Part shown: positions 8,620-16,980 of the stretch, piece by piece | How positions within the stretch are numbered: position 1 is the first letter of the stretch | How the letters are laid out: each line of letters begins with the position of its first letter | Assembly (NCBI RefSeq): GCF_027853965.1 | Contig: NZ_JAQGLB010000001.1 | Span: 248,001 to 312,000 of the forward strand | Direction: 5' to 3' | From: Saccharopolyspora indica | GTDB taxonomy: Bacteria > Actinomycetota > Actinomycetes > Mycobacteriales > Pseudonocardiaceae | DNA length: 64,000 nt | Notes under the pieces: generated by a model | Database searches by the model: none | What the model was told of the DNA's origin: nothing | Seen by the model: only the letters and a program-made list of their open reading frames with translations | Position numbers and translations under genes: made by a program

Positions 8620-9439
8620 CCGCGACTGGGAAGCGCGCGGTCCCCTGCGATTCGTAGCGCTCGGCGACAGCCAGACCGAAGGCCTCGACGACGGTGACGA
8701 CGTGGTGGGCTACCGCGGCTGGGCGGATCGCCTCGCCGAGCGCATCGCGACGGCGAACCCGCAACTGCAGTACGCGAACCTCGCGGTGCGCGGCAGGCTG
8801 GCCCACGAGGTGCGCGCGGAGCAACTGGCCCCGGCGCTCGCGCTGGCGCCCGACCTGGTCACCGTCATGGCCGGGGTGAACGACCTGATCCGCCCGAGAT
8901 TCGACGCCGCGGCCGTGGGCGACCACATCGAGCACGTGCTCGGCGAACTCGCGGCCACGGGCGCCGCGGTCGTCACGTTCACCTACCCGGACCCCGGTCT
9001 GCGGCTGCTGGCCGGGCGCCTGCTCACCGCGCGGACCTGCGACCTCAACGACCGGATCCGCACCGCGGCGCACCGCTGCGGTGCCATCGTCGTCGACCTC
9101 TCCGCTCACGCCGTCACCTCGGATCCCCGGCTGTGGAGCGGCGATCGGTTGCACCTCAACGCTCTCGGGCACGCTCGGCTGGCCGGAGCCGTGAGTCACG
9201 CGCTGGAAATCCCGGGCAGCAGCGCGGACTGGAGCGCCCCCCTCCCCGCGCGGCAGCCGCTGTCCGCGCAGCACCGAGTCGCCGAGGAACTCCGGTGGGT
9301 GGCCGGTTTCGTCGGTCCCTGGATCGTGCGCCGAGTGCTCGGCCGGTCTTCGGGAGACGGCCGCAGCGCGAAGCGCCCGACGCTCGGACCTGTGCGCGCG
9401 GGCCCACCCGCGGCCGGAGCGGCGAACGCCGAACCCTGA
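8606..9439 (+). CDS. SGNH/GDSL hydrolase
   Basis: 277 aa. Block I FVALGDSQTEG near residue 20 contains the Ser nucleophile, block III is VMAGVNDL, and block V is SGDRLHLNALGH with the Asp-x-x-His pair. No signal peptide is evident; the C-terminal 60 residues are basic and low complexity. The ATG at 8606 lies inside the end of the PadR gene. SGNH enzymes hydrolyse acyl esters; the substrate is unknown. Confidence 0.85.
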   Translation: MFSGDRDWEARGPLRFVALGDSQTEGLDDGDDVVGYRGWADRLAERIATANPQLQYANLAVRGRLAHEVRAEQLAPALALAPDLVTVMAGVNDLIRPRFDAAAVGDHIEHVLGELAATGAAVVTFTYPDPGLRLLAGRLLTARTCDLNDRIRTAAHRCGAIVVDLSAHAVTSDPRLWSGDRLHLNALGHARLAGAVSHALEIPGSSADWSAPLPARQPLSAQHRVAEELRWVAGFVGPWIVRRVLGRSSGDGRSAKRPTLGPVRAGPPAAGAANAEP

Positions 9440-9459
9440 ACGAGAGCCGGAAGTTCTGG

Positions 9460-11763
9460 TCAGGCGGTCAGGTCGAGGGCGGCCCGGATGATGGTGTCGG
9501 TGTCCAGGCCGTGGTGGCGGTAGACGTCGTCGAGCGAGCCGGACTGGCCGAAGGACGTCACCCCGAGAGCCGTGGTGCGGACCTGGTTGATGGTGGCCAG
9601 GAAGGACAGCGCGTGCGGGTGGCCGTCGAGGACGGTGACCAGCGGTGCGGCCCGGTGCGCGGGGAAGAGCTGGTCGAGGATCCAGGATTCGGCGGTTTCC
9701 CGGCCCTGGCGAGCTCGGACGGCGCGGTGGAGCAGGTCGGGGCTGGTCACGCAGATGACGTCGGCGGGGACGCCGAGCTGGTCGAGCCGGGCTGCCGCGG
9801 CGAGGGCTTCGGGGACGACGCCGCCCATCGCGGCGATCGCGACCGCGGGGCGCTCGACGCGCCGGAGCGGGTAACCACCGGCCACCACCTGGCGCCTGCG
9901 GCGTTCGCGGGCCGCGGCGTCGTCCGGGACGGCCGCGAGGCCCTGATCGACCGGCCGGGTGGACAGCCGGAGGTAGGCCGAACCGCCGTCGGGCCTGCCG
10001 AGGCGGCTCAGCGCGGCCAGCAGTGTCCACTCGGTGTCGATGGCGAAGGCCGGTTCGTAGCTGGTGCACCCGGGCTGTTCGAGCCCGATCGACGGCGTCT
10101 TGATCGACTGGTGCGCCCCGCCCTCCGGCGCGAGCGAGACACCGGAGGGCGTGCCGACCAGGATGGACTGACCACCGGCGTAGATGCCGTAGGACCACGG
10201 TTCCAGCGCGCGTTCGACGAACGGGTCGTAGACCACCCCGATCGGCAGCAGCGGCCGTCCCCAGCGGCTCCACGTCGCGCCGAGCTCGCCGAGCAGCCCG
10301 GCCAGGTTGACCTCGGCGATGCCCAGCTCGATGTGCCTGCCGGTCGGGTGCTCCTGCCAGTGCAGGATGGTCTCCCCGTCGTCGGCGAACCAGTTCGTGC
10401 GCTCCACCGGCGACCAGACGCCGACCTTGTTGACCCAGGCACCGAGGTTCGTCGTGGAGCTGACGTCCGGGCTGACGGTGACGACGCGCTGGGCGACGTC
10501 CGGTGCCTGCCGGGTGAGGTCGAGCAGCACGCGGCCCAGCGCGGCCTGCGTGGTGGCGGTGCCGGTGGGCGTCCGGCCGAAGTCGGCCGGGACCGCGGGC
10601 GGCCGGGCCTGCGGCGGCTCCGGCCGGTGCAGTCGCCGCGCGGCCGCGGTGCAGAGCTCGTGCGCGGCGCTGCCCGCGGGGAGCGGCCGCCACGGGTCGT
10701 CGAGATCGGTGCCGAGCGCTTCGGCGAGTTCGCGCATCTGCTCGTCGTTGAGCAGCGAGGAGTGGTTCTGCGGATGTCCCCGGGTGGGCAGGCCGTGGCC
10801 CTTGACGGTGTAGGCGAACAGCACCGTCGGGCGGGTGTCGTCGATCGCCGCGAACGCCTCGTCGAGAGCGCCGAGGTCGTGTCCGCCGAGGTTGCCGAAC
10901 GCCTCGACGAGCTCGGCATCGTCCACTGCGGTGAGGAAGTCGGCGACGGCGCCGGAATCCGGCCCGCCACCGGGCAGCCTGCGCCGCAGCTCGGCCGCGT
11001 CGCAGCGCAGCAGCCGCTGGTACTCGGGGTTGCTCATCGCGTCGATGCGGGCGCGCAGGTGCACGCCGCCGGGCCGGTCGAGCAGTTCCTCGAGCCGCTG
11101 CCCGTACTTGAGGGTGATGACCTGCCAGCCGGCCGCGGTGAACATGCCCTGCAGCTTCCCGGCGGCGATGTGGGGCACCACGCGGTCCAGCGACTGCCGG
11201 TTGAGGTCGACGATCCAGACGAGCTCGCCGAGCTCGGCGGTCACCGGGTCCAGCACCGCTTCCCAGACGGCTCCTTCGTCGAGCTCGGCGTCACCGATGA
11301 GCGAGTACTGGCGGCCGGTGCCGCCGTCGACGCACCGGCGCGCGATGGCGCCCCAGACCGGCGCGGTGGCGCCGATGCCGACCGAACCGGTGGAGTAGTC
11401 GACGGGATCGGGGTCCTTGGTGCGGCTCGGGTAGCTCTGCAGCCCGCCGAACTCCCGCAGCCGCGGCAGGTAGGAGGCGTCGAGCCTGCCCAGCAGGTGG
11501 TTGATGGCGTGCAGCACCGGCGAGGCGTGCGGTTTCACCGACACCCGGTCCTGCGGTCGCAGGTGGCGGAACCACAGCGAGGTCATGATCGACACCATCG
11601 ACGCCGAGGACGCCTGGTGCCCGCCGACCTTGAGCCCGGTGGGATTGGGCCGCACCCGGTTGGCGTGGTGGATCATCGCGGTGGACAACCACAGCACGCG
11701 GTCGGCGACCTCGCGCAGGGCGTCGTGGTCGGTGCGGTGCGGATCGGTCACCGGGCTCGCCAT
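9460..11763 (-). CDS. Homodimeric E1/transketolase-like thiamine-diphosphate enzyme
   Basis: 767 aa, shorter than AceE-type pyruvate dehydrogenase E1 (about 900 aa) but built the same way. The TPP/Mg region is GDAELDEGAVWEA (residues ~155-170), there is an active-site HASP/GGHQASSAS region near residue 50, a pyrimidine-binding second domain with IELGIAEVNL, and a transketolase C-terminal domain. It belongs to the transketolase-like TK-C-terminal proteins whose substrate is unclear. No E2 or E3 gene is nearby, so a role in the classical PDH complex is unlikely. It is divergent from an XRE-cupin regulator with only 37 bp between starts, which implies direct control. Confidence 0.8.
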   Translation of the reverse strand: MASPVTDPHRTDHDALREVADRVLWLSTAMIHHANRVRPNPTGLKVGGHQASSASMVSIMTSLWFRHLRPQDRVSVKPHASPVLHAINHLLGRLDASYLPRLREFGGLQSYPSRTKDPDPVDYSTGSVGIGATAPVWGAIARRCVDGGTGRQYSLIGDAELDEGAVWEAVLDPVTAELGELVWIVDLNRQSLDRVVPHIAAGKLQGMFTAAGWQVITLKYGQRLEELLDRPGGVHLRARIDAMSNPEYQRLLRCDAAELRRRLPGGGPDSGAVADFLTAVDDAELVEAFGNLGGHDLGALDEAFAAIDDTRPTVLFAYTVKGHGLPTRGHPQNHSSLLNDEQMRELAEALGTDLDDPWRPLPAGSAAHELCTAAARRLHRPEPPQARPPAVPADFGRTPTGTATTQAALGRVLLDLTRQAPDVAQRVVTVSPDVSSTTNLGAWVNKVGVWSPVERTNWFADDGETILHWQEHPTGRHIELGIAEVNLAGLLGELGATWSRWGRPLLPIGVVYDPFVERALEPWSYGIYAGGQSILVGTPSGVSLAPEGGAHQSIKTPSIGLEQPGCTSYEPAFAIDTEWTLLAALSRLGRPDGGSAYLRLSTRPVDQGLAAVPDDAAARERRRRQVVAGGYPLRRVERPAVAIAAMGGVVPEALAAAARLDQLGVPADVICVTSPDLLHRAVRARQGRETAESWILDQLFPAHRAAPLVTVLDGHPHALSFLATINQVRTTALGVTSFGQSGSLDDVYRHHGLDTDTIIRAALDLTA

Positions 11764-11800
11764 GGGATTCCCTCCGTGCTGGATCGATTACAGTGGCGTC

Positions 11801-12367
11801 GTGGGGAGAACGGCTTCGGACGACTGGGGCGACTCGGTCGGTGCGCGGGTCAGGGAGCTGCGCCGCGGGCGCGGGCTCACCTTGAAGAAACTAGGCGAGC
11901 ACGCCGGGCTCTCGCACGCGTTCTTGAGCCAGTTCGAGCGCGGCCTGACCACCGCCAGCGTGAACACGCTGCAACGCATCGCGGTCGCGCTGGGCACCAC
12001 GGTGTCGGCTCTGCTGGCCACCCGCACCGAGCAGGAGATCGGCGTGCTGCGCGCGGGCGAGGGCGTCGCGGTGCCGCGGGCGGACGTGCCGGACGGCACC
12101 ACGGTGCGCTCGCTGAGCCGCGCCGACTGGCCGGTGCAGCCGATCGAGTACACCGGTGGTCCGGTGGAGTTCGGCGACTACTTCGAGCACGTCGGGCACG
12201 AGATGCTGTACGTGGTGTCCGGGCGCATCGAGCTGGACTTCGCCGGTGGCAGGCGCGAGGAGCTCGGTCCCGCCGACGTGGCGACCTACCCGGGCAGCAC
12301 GCCGCACCGGTGGCGGGTGCTCGGCGAGGAGCAGGTCCGGGTGCTGGTGATGGTCACCGACCGCTGA
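11801..12367 (+). CDS. XRE-cupin transcriptional regulator
   Basis: 188 aa from a GTG at 11801. Residues ~12-70 form an XRE helix-turn-helix (RRGRGLTLKKLGEHAGLSHAFLSQFERG), followed by a C-terminal cupin (HVGHEMLYVVSGRIELDFAG and YPGSTPHRWR) that probably senses a small metabolite. It is divergent from the E1-like enzyme across 37 bp, so both promoters must overlap and be controlled together. No good ribosome site precedes the GTG; translation may be leaderless. Confidence 0.85.
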   Translation: MGRTASDDWGDSVGARVRELRRGRGLTLKKLGEHAGLSHAFLSQFERGLTTASVNTLQRIAVALGTTVSALLATRTEQEIGVLRAGEGVAVPRADVPDGTTVRSLSRADWPVQPIEYTGGPVEFGDYFEHVGHEMLYVVSGRIELDFAGGRREELGPADVATYPGSTPHRWRVLGEEQVRVLVMVTDR

Positions 12368-12376
12368 GCGCCGGGT

Positions 12377-13543
12377 TCAGCGCAGCAGCGGCACGACCTG
12401 CTCGCGGAAGCGCTGCATCTGCTCCTCGGCCATCGCGTAGGTGTGGCCGGGGAAGTGCGGGAAGACCACCAGGTGCTCCAGGCCGAGCGAGTCCTTGTGG
12501 TGCTGCACGGTTTCGGCGACCTCCTCCGGGGTGCCGACCGCCCACATCTTCTGCTCCGTCGACTGCTGGAGCGTCGGCACCAGCCCGGGTGCGGCGGGTT
12601 TGCCGTCCTCGCCCCGGTAGCCGCGGCTCCAGCCGAACGGGGCCAGCAGGTTCCAGAACTCGTCGTGGCCGGCACCGCCGATGCGCCAGGCGGTCTCGTG
12701 GTCGTCGGCGATGTGCACCGGCAGCACCAGGATCCGCTTGGCGCCGCTGGAGAGCGCGACGTCGTGGTGCTGCTGGTACAGCTCGGCGTAGCGCTCCCAC
12801 TGGTCGCGGACGAACCCGTGGTACTGGTTCCACCAGACGCAGCCGTGGCCGACCTCGGCGGCGTAGCCGAGGGTGGGCGGGCTGGTGACGGCCTGCCAGA
12901 TCTCCACCTCGTGCAGCGGCCCGGGCAGCAGCGTCAGGGTGTCCACCGAACCGTCCGGGCCGTGCGTGCCCGCGGGCGGCAGTTCGAAGAACTCGCCCTT
13001 GTAGGAGAAGGTCTCGTTGCCGAGCGCGGTGCGCACGACCTCCATGTACTCGGCGAACACCTTGCGGTTGTGCGCGTCGACCTCGTCGCGCTTGGCCCCC
13101 GATTCCAGGTAGCCCATGTCGGCCTGGTGCATGCCGAGGCTGCGAAGTTCGCGGGGGACGGTGCCGCGTCCGACGCCGAGCACCGCGCGGCCACCGGAGA
13201 GGTTGAGCAGCGTGCTGAAGTCCTCGGCCAGCCGCAGCGGGTGCCACTGGGGGACGATGTTGAACATCGCGCCGACCTGGATGCGCCGGGTCTTGGCGAC
13301 CAGGTGGGACTGCAGCATCAGCGAGTTGGGCACGATCTCGTAGCCCTCGTGCTGGAAGTGGTGCTCGGCCAGCCAGTAGCTGTCGAAACCCAGCTCCTCG
13401 GCGCGCACGCCGAGGTCGACCAGGTGCTGGGTCGCCTGCCACACCTGCTGGCGGGTCGCGCGGCGCTGCCCGGCGGGCAGCGGGTTCCCGGCCAGCACGT
13501 CGGGCATCTCGACCGAGCCGAAGAAGAACACCCCGTAGCGCAA
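12377..13543 (-). CDS. Luciferase-like (LLM) flavin-dependent monooxygenase
   Basis: 388 aa. It has the F420/FMN luciferase-like TIM barrel: VFFFGSVEMP at the start, YWLAEHHF around residue 60, the VGAMFNIVPQWHPLRLAEDF strand-helix, and GGRAVLGVGRG. These enzymes use reduced flavin and O2 to oxidise or cleave rings and C-S or C-N bonds. A TTG at 13543 sits four bases after GGAGGT and is preferred over an ATG 54 nt upstream that lacks a site. It is the single leftward gene of a divergent unit whose rightward arm includes an FMN reductase (16312), its probable electron source. Not RutA-like in sequence. Confidence 0.85.
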   Translation of the reverse strand: MRYGVFFFGSVEMPDVLAGNPLPAGQRRATRQQVWQATQHLVDLGVRAEELGFDSYWLAEHHFQHEGYEIVPNSLMLQSHLVAKTRRIQVGAMFNIVPQWHPLRLAEDFSTLLNLSGGRAVLGVGRGTVPRELRSLGMHQADMGYLESGAKRDEVDAHNRKVFAEYMEVVRTALGNETFSYKGEFFELPPAGTHGPDGSVDTLTLLPGPLHEVEIWQAVTSPPTLGYAAEVGHGCVWWNQYHGFVRDQWERYAELYQQHHDVALSSGAKRILVLPVHIADDHETAWRIGGAGHDEFWNLLAPFGWSRGYRGEDGKPAAPGLVPTLQQSTEQKMWAVGTPEEVAETVQHHKDSLGLEHLVVFPHFPGHTYAMAEEQMQRFREQVVPLLR

Positions 13544-13555
13544 GGCGACCTCCAA

Positions 13556-13577
13556 AATGTAAGTGACATCAACATTT
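13556..13577. promoter_or_regulatory. Operator copy 1, LLM monooxygenase promoter
   Basis: AATGT-N11-ACATT (13556-13576, plus flanking A/T), whose spacer ends in CATCA. It lies just upstream of the ribosome site of the monooxygenase gene. A leftward promoter, TTGACT (13613-13608), 16 bp, GACACT (13591-13586), would start transcription about where the operator begins. The identical design recurs exactly 110 bp to the right. Confidence 0.6.
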
Positions 13578-13629
13578 GTTGGCCCAGTGTCGCGCATATC
13601 CGTGCCGAGTCAAGCGCGGATTCCCGTTC

Positions 13630-13686
13630 TTGACTTGCTGGAACCGCAGGTGCACGATCGGTCCGAATGTTGGCTGCATCAACATT
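13630..13686 (+). promoter_or_regulatory. Permease-operon promoter with operator copy 2
   Basis: TTGACT (13630-13635), 17 bp, CACGAT (13653-13658) is a plausible rightward promoter. AATGT-N11-ACATT at 13666-13686 lies at the predicted transcription start; its arms extend to AATGTTG/CAACATT. It shares the 11-mer CATCAACATTT with copy 1, so one regulator probably represses both arms of the divergent operon. Confidence 0.6.
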
Positions 13687-13740
13687 TCGTCACCGATCAC
13701 GCGCCCTCCGCGCGCATCGGTGCGTTCCAGGGAGGCCGCC

Positions 13741-15111
13741 ATGGTCGAAGACCCCGCCAGAGCCACCACCCCGCCCGGATCCTCGCGCCGGGTCGCCGTC
13801 GAGCAGAAGGGCATCGAACCGGTCCTCGACGGCGAACGGCACGGCACGCCGCTGTCCGCGTTCACCCTGTGGTTCGCCGGAAACCTCCAGTACTCGGCGC
13901 TGGCGGTCGGGGCGATCCCGACGGCCTTCCTCGGCCTGAGCTTCACCCAGGCCGCGCTCGCGCTGATCATCGGCACGCTGATCGGCAGCCTGCTGCTGGG
14001 CGTCGCGGCCACCATGGGCCCGCAGGCCGGAGCGCCGCAGATGGTGCAGTCGCGCGGCCCGTTCGGCTACTTCGGCAACTTCCTGCCGGTCGCGCTGCTG
14101 TTCCTGACCGGGTTCGGCTACTTCGCGGTGAACACCGTGCTCGGCACCTACATCGTGCGCGAGCTGTTCGGCATCCCGTTCCTGGCCGCGCTGGTCGTGG
14201 TGGCGCTGGTGCAGATCGTGATCGCCATCATCGGCCACGACTTCGTGCACCGCGTGGAACGTGCCCTGGTCGTCGTGATGGCCGTGCTCTTCCTGATCAT
14301 CACCGGCTACGGCATCGCGCGCGGCGACCTCGGCGCCGGTGGCGATCCGGGCGCCAACACGCTCAGCGGGGCGATGCTGATGACCGTGGCGATCTGCTCG
14401 TCCCGCACGTTCGGCTGGGCGATCGGCGCATCGGACTACACCCGCTACCTGCCCCGCGAGACCGGTCGCCGCAGGCTGCGGTGGTCGGCGTTCGGCGGCG
14501 CGGCCATCGCCGGGCTGTGGATGCACCTGCTCGGCGCGGCGATCGGCACCGCCATCTCGCCGGACAGCCCGACCGACCTGGTCACCCAGCTCATCCCGAA
14601 CGGGCTCGCGGTGCTCGCCCTGGTGGCGCTGCTGGCCTCGACGATCGCGGGCAGCGTGCTCGACATCTACTCCGGCTCGCTGGCCCTGCTGATGGCCGAC
14701 GTCCCGCTGCGCCGCTGGGTTTCGGCGCTGCTGACCGGGATCCTGGGCGCGGCGCTGGGCTGGTGGGCCGGGCACACCGAAGGAGCGGTGTTCGGCAACT
14801 TCCAGAACTTCCTGTTCCTGGTGGGCTACTGGATCGGGCCGTGGCTGGGCGTGACGCTGGTGGACTTCCTGGTGCACCGCCGCGACGACGTGGACGTCGA
14901 CGTCTTCTACGACCGCACCCGCCGGGTCCGCTCCGGGCTGCCGGCGTTCGCGATCGGCGTGGTCGTCTCGATCCCGTTCATGCACCAGAGCCTGTTCACC
15001 GGGCCGATCGCCGCCGCGTTCCCGCAGCTCGGCGACATCACCTACTGGGTCGGCGGCGCGGTGGCCGCGGCGGCCTACTACTTCCTCACCCGCACCCGGG
15101 AGACGCGATGA
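13741..15111 (+). CDS. NCS1 family purine/pyrimidine-type permease
   Basis: 456 aa with about twelve membrane helices and NCS1 hallmarks: an N-terminal GIEPVLDGERHGTP segment, LWFAGNLQYSALAVGAI in helix 1, GPQAGAPQMVQSRGPFGYFGN, and YTRYLP after helix 6. NCS1 carriers (CodB, PucI, Mhp1) import nucleobases, allantoin, hydantoins or pyridoxine. This one is closest in style to cytosine permeases; the substrate is inferred to be a small N-heterocycle. AGGGAGG precedes the ATG. The stop overlaps the RidA gene start (ATGA). Confidence 0.88.
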   Translation: MVEDPARATTPPGSSRRVAVEQKGIEPVLDGERHGTPLSAFTLWFAGNLQYSALAVGAIPTAFLGLSFTQAALALIIGTLIGSLLLGVAATMGPQAGAPQMVQSRGPFGYFGNFLPVALLFLTGFGYFAVNTVLGTYIVRELFGIPFLAALVVVALVQIVIAIIGHDFVHRVERALVVVMAVLFLIITGYGIARGDLGAGGDPGANTLSGAMLMTVAICSSRTFGWAIGASDYTRYLPRETGRRRLRWSAFGGAAIAGLWMHLLGAAIGTAISPDSPTDLVTQLIPNGLAVLALVALLASTIAGSVLDIYSGSLALLMADVPLRRWVSALLTGILGAALGWWAGHTEGAVFGNFQNFLFLVGYWIGPWLGVTLVDFLVHRRDDVDVDVFYDRTRRVRSGLPAFAIGVVVSIPFMHQSLFTGPIAAAFPQLGDITYWVGGAVAAAAYYFLTRTRETR

Positions 15112-15524
15112 CCGGAAAGCGCGGCCTGGGGCCGCTCTTCTACGGATCGGCCGAACAACCGTGGAGCCGCGGCGCCGCTGCCGGGGAGTTCGTCTTCCTC
15201 AGCGGGATCGACGGCGTGATCGACGACGAAGGCCGGACCGTCACAGGCATCGCCGGGCAGACCCGGACGACGCTGGACCGGATCCGCGCGCTGCTGGCCG
15301 ATGCGGGTGCCGAACCCGACGACATCGTTGCGCTGGACCAGTTCGTCGCCGATCCGGCCGAACGCGCCGAGTACATGCGCGCCCGCGACGAGTGGTTCGC
15401 CGAGCACGCGCCGGGACTGCTCGACGAGCGCTCCTACGCCTCGCTGCTGATCTACCCGGCGCTGGCCACCCCGCAGATGCGGGTGGAGATCCGCGCAGTG
15501 GCGCACAAGAAGGAGGAACCGTGA
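15108..15524 (+). CDS. RidA family deaminase-like protein
   Basis: 138 aa. The YjgF/RidA fold is recognisable from FVFLSGIDGVIDDEGRTV, the helix TRTTLDRIRALLADAGAEPDDIVALDQFV, and PQMRVEIRAVA, including the Arg that binds enamine carboxylates in active RidA members. In the Rut pathway RutC plays this part, handling an aminoacrylate-type product. It is translationally coupled at both ends: ATGA overlap with the permease and GTGA overlap with the creatininase-family gene. Confidence 0.85.
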   Translation: MTGKRGLGPLFYGSAEQPWSRGAAAGEFVFLSGIDGVIDDEGRTVTGIAGQTRTTLDRIRALLADAGAEPDDIVALDQFVADPAERAEYMRARDEWFAEHAPGLLDERSYASLLIYPALATPQMRVEIRAVAHKKEEP

Positions 15525-16300
15525 TCGTGTCCCGCGAGTTCGCCGAGCTGAGCGCCGCCGACGTGGGCGCCGCCCGCCCGTCGTCGGTGGCGGTGCTGCC
15601 GGTGGGTGCGATCGAGCAGCACGGCCCGCACCTGCCGCTGAGCACCGACGCGCTGGTCGCCGAAGCGGCGGCGCGCGCGGTGGTGGACCAGCGCGGCGAG
15701 GAGCTCGACCTGTGGTTGCTGCCCGCGCTGGCGTTCGGCCGGTCCGTCGAGCACGTCTGGGCGCCGGGCACGCTGTCGCTGTCGACCGCGACGTTCGCCG
15801 CGGTGCTCGACGACATCGGCCGGTCGGTGGCGGCCACCGGCATCCGGCGGCTGGTCTTCGTCAACGGCCACGGCGGCAACATCTCCGAGATCCAGACGGC
15901 GCTGCGCGACATCCGGTTGCGGCACGGGCTGATGACCTTCGCCACCAACACCTTCGTCCCGGTCGAGCGCGACGAGTCCTTCGCCGACGCGGAACTCGGC
16001 CTGGGCGTCCACGGCGGCGCGATGGAGACCTCGCTGGTGCTGCACCTGCGCCCCGACCTGGTCGACCTCTCCGCAGCGCGTCGCCGGATTCCCCAGCGCC
16101 TCAACGACAACGAGCACGTCCGGTTCGGCGGCAGCGTCGCCTTCGGCTGGCTCTCCGACGACTTCGGCCCCGACGGCTACCTCGGCGACCCGACCCGCGC
16201 GAGCGCCGAAGCCGGTGAACGGGGCTTCTCGGCCCTGGTGGCGGAGCTGGGCGACCAGCTCGCCGAAGTGGCCCGCTTCGACTTCGCCGACTTCTCGTGA
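15521..16300 (+). CDS. Creatininase-family amidohydrolase
   Basis: 259 aa from a GTG at 15521 with AAGGAGG upstream. Metal-binding motifs are present: LPVGAIEQHGPHLPLSTDAL (Glu/His/Asp ligands near residue 35), FVNGHGGN near 115, and a downstream VHGGAMETS Glu. The family opens cyclic amides (creatinine) or removes formyl groups (FAPy deformylase, MftE-like proteases). Within this operon it is the best candidate for hydrolysing a ring lactam or formamide produced from an imported heterocycle. It overlaps RidA by four bases. Confidence 0.87.
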   Translation: MIVSREFAELSAADVGAARPSSVAVLPVGAIEQHGPHLPLSTDALVAEAAARAVVDQRGEELDLWLLPALAFGRSVEHVWAPGTLSLSTATFAAVLDDIGRSVAATGIRRLVFVNGHGGNISEIQTALRDIRLRHGLMTFATNTFVPVERDESFADAELGLGVHGGAMETSLVLHLRPDLVDLSAARRRIPQRLNDNEHVRFGGSVAFGWLSDDFGPDGYLGDPTRASAEAGERGFSALVAELGDQLAEVARFDFADFS

Positions 16301-16311
16301 GGGGATCAGCC

Positions 16312-16902
16312 ATGCAGCACAGCGAATCGAACGGCCCGCTGGTCGTCGGGATCGGCGGCACGACCAGAGCGGGCTCCTCCAGCGAACGCGCGTTGCGCTT
16401 CGCGCTGGAGGTGGCCTCGGAACTCGGTGCGAGGACGCTGGTGTGCGCCGCGGCCGAGCTCGACCTGCCGATGTACCGGCCGGAGGATCCCGGTCGCACG
16501 CCCGAAGCGGCGCGGCTGGTCGAGGCGCTGCGCCGGGCGGACGGCGTGCTCATCGCCTCGCCCGGCTACCACGGCGCGGTCTCCGGGATGATCAAGAACG
16601 CCCTCGACTACACCGAGGACCTGCGCACCGACGTCCGCCCGTACCTCGACGGGCGGGCGGTCGGCTGCATCGCCACGGCGGCGGGCTGGCAGGCGTCGAC
16701 CGCGACGCTGGCCCAGCTGCGCGCCATCACGCACGCCCTGCGCGGCTGGCCGACCCCGCTGGGAGTCGCGATGAACTCGGCGCTCCCGTGCTTCGACGAC
16801 ACCGGAACCCCGACCGGCCAGCCCGCGGACCAGCTCCGGGCGGTGGCCCACCAGGTGGTCGAGTTCGCCCACCACCACCTCCCGGACCGCCTGGCGTCCT
16901 GA
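16312..16902 (+). CDS. NADPH-dependent FMN reductase
   Basis: 196 aa flavodoxin-fold reductase. Strand 1 with its phosphate loop reads VVGIGGTTRAGSSSERAL, the middle has ASPGYHGAVSGMIKNALDY, and an alpha/beta tail follows. Such enzymes supply FMNH2 to luciferase-type monooxygenases, matching the gene at 12377 in this divergent unit. The ATG at 16312 follows GAGGGG by seven bases; a GTG at 16297 overlapping the preceding stop is an alternative start. Confidence 0.87.
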   Translation: MQHSESNGPLVVGIGGTTRAGSSSERALRFALEVASELGARTLVCAAAELDLPMYRPEDPGRTPEAARLVEALRRADGVLIASPGYHGAVSGMIKNALDYTEDLRTDVRPYLDGRAVGCIATAAGWQASTATLAQLRAITHALRGWPTPLGVAMNSALPCFDDTGTPTGQPADQLRAVAHQVVEFAHHHLPDRLAS

Positions 16903-16927
16903 CCCGGGCGCTCACGATCGGGTGAGG

Positions 16928-16976
16928 GGTGAAGGGCACCTTTCGCCAAGTATGTGGGCCAAAGGTGCCCTTCACC
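16928..16976. terminator. Long perfect hairpin, bidirectional terminator or REP-like element
   Basis: GGTGAAGGGCACCTTT pairs over 16 bp with its complement ending at 16976, around a 17-nt loop. It sits between the converging FMN reductase and AhpD-like genes. Similar AAGGGCACCTTT hairpins are, as I recall, frequent in Pseudonocardiaceae genomes, so it may be a dispersed element used as a terminator. Confidence 0.7.
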
Positions 16977-16980
16977 TCGG

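Noticed and set aside
9133..12888. 1251-codon plus-strand open frame
   Set aside because: Antisense to the E1-like enzyme and overlapping three real genes; composition is Arg/Gly/Val/Asp-rich shadow coding caused by high G+C third positions.
12377..16902. Assignment of the operon as the uracil Rut pathway
   Set aside because: The LLM protein lacks RutA-type sequence, there is no RutB/RutD/RutE set, and a creatininase-family enzyme is present instead; only the logic is similar.
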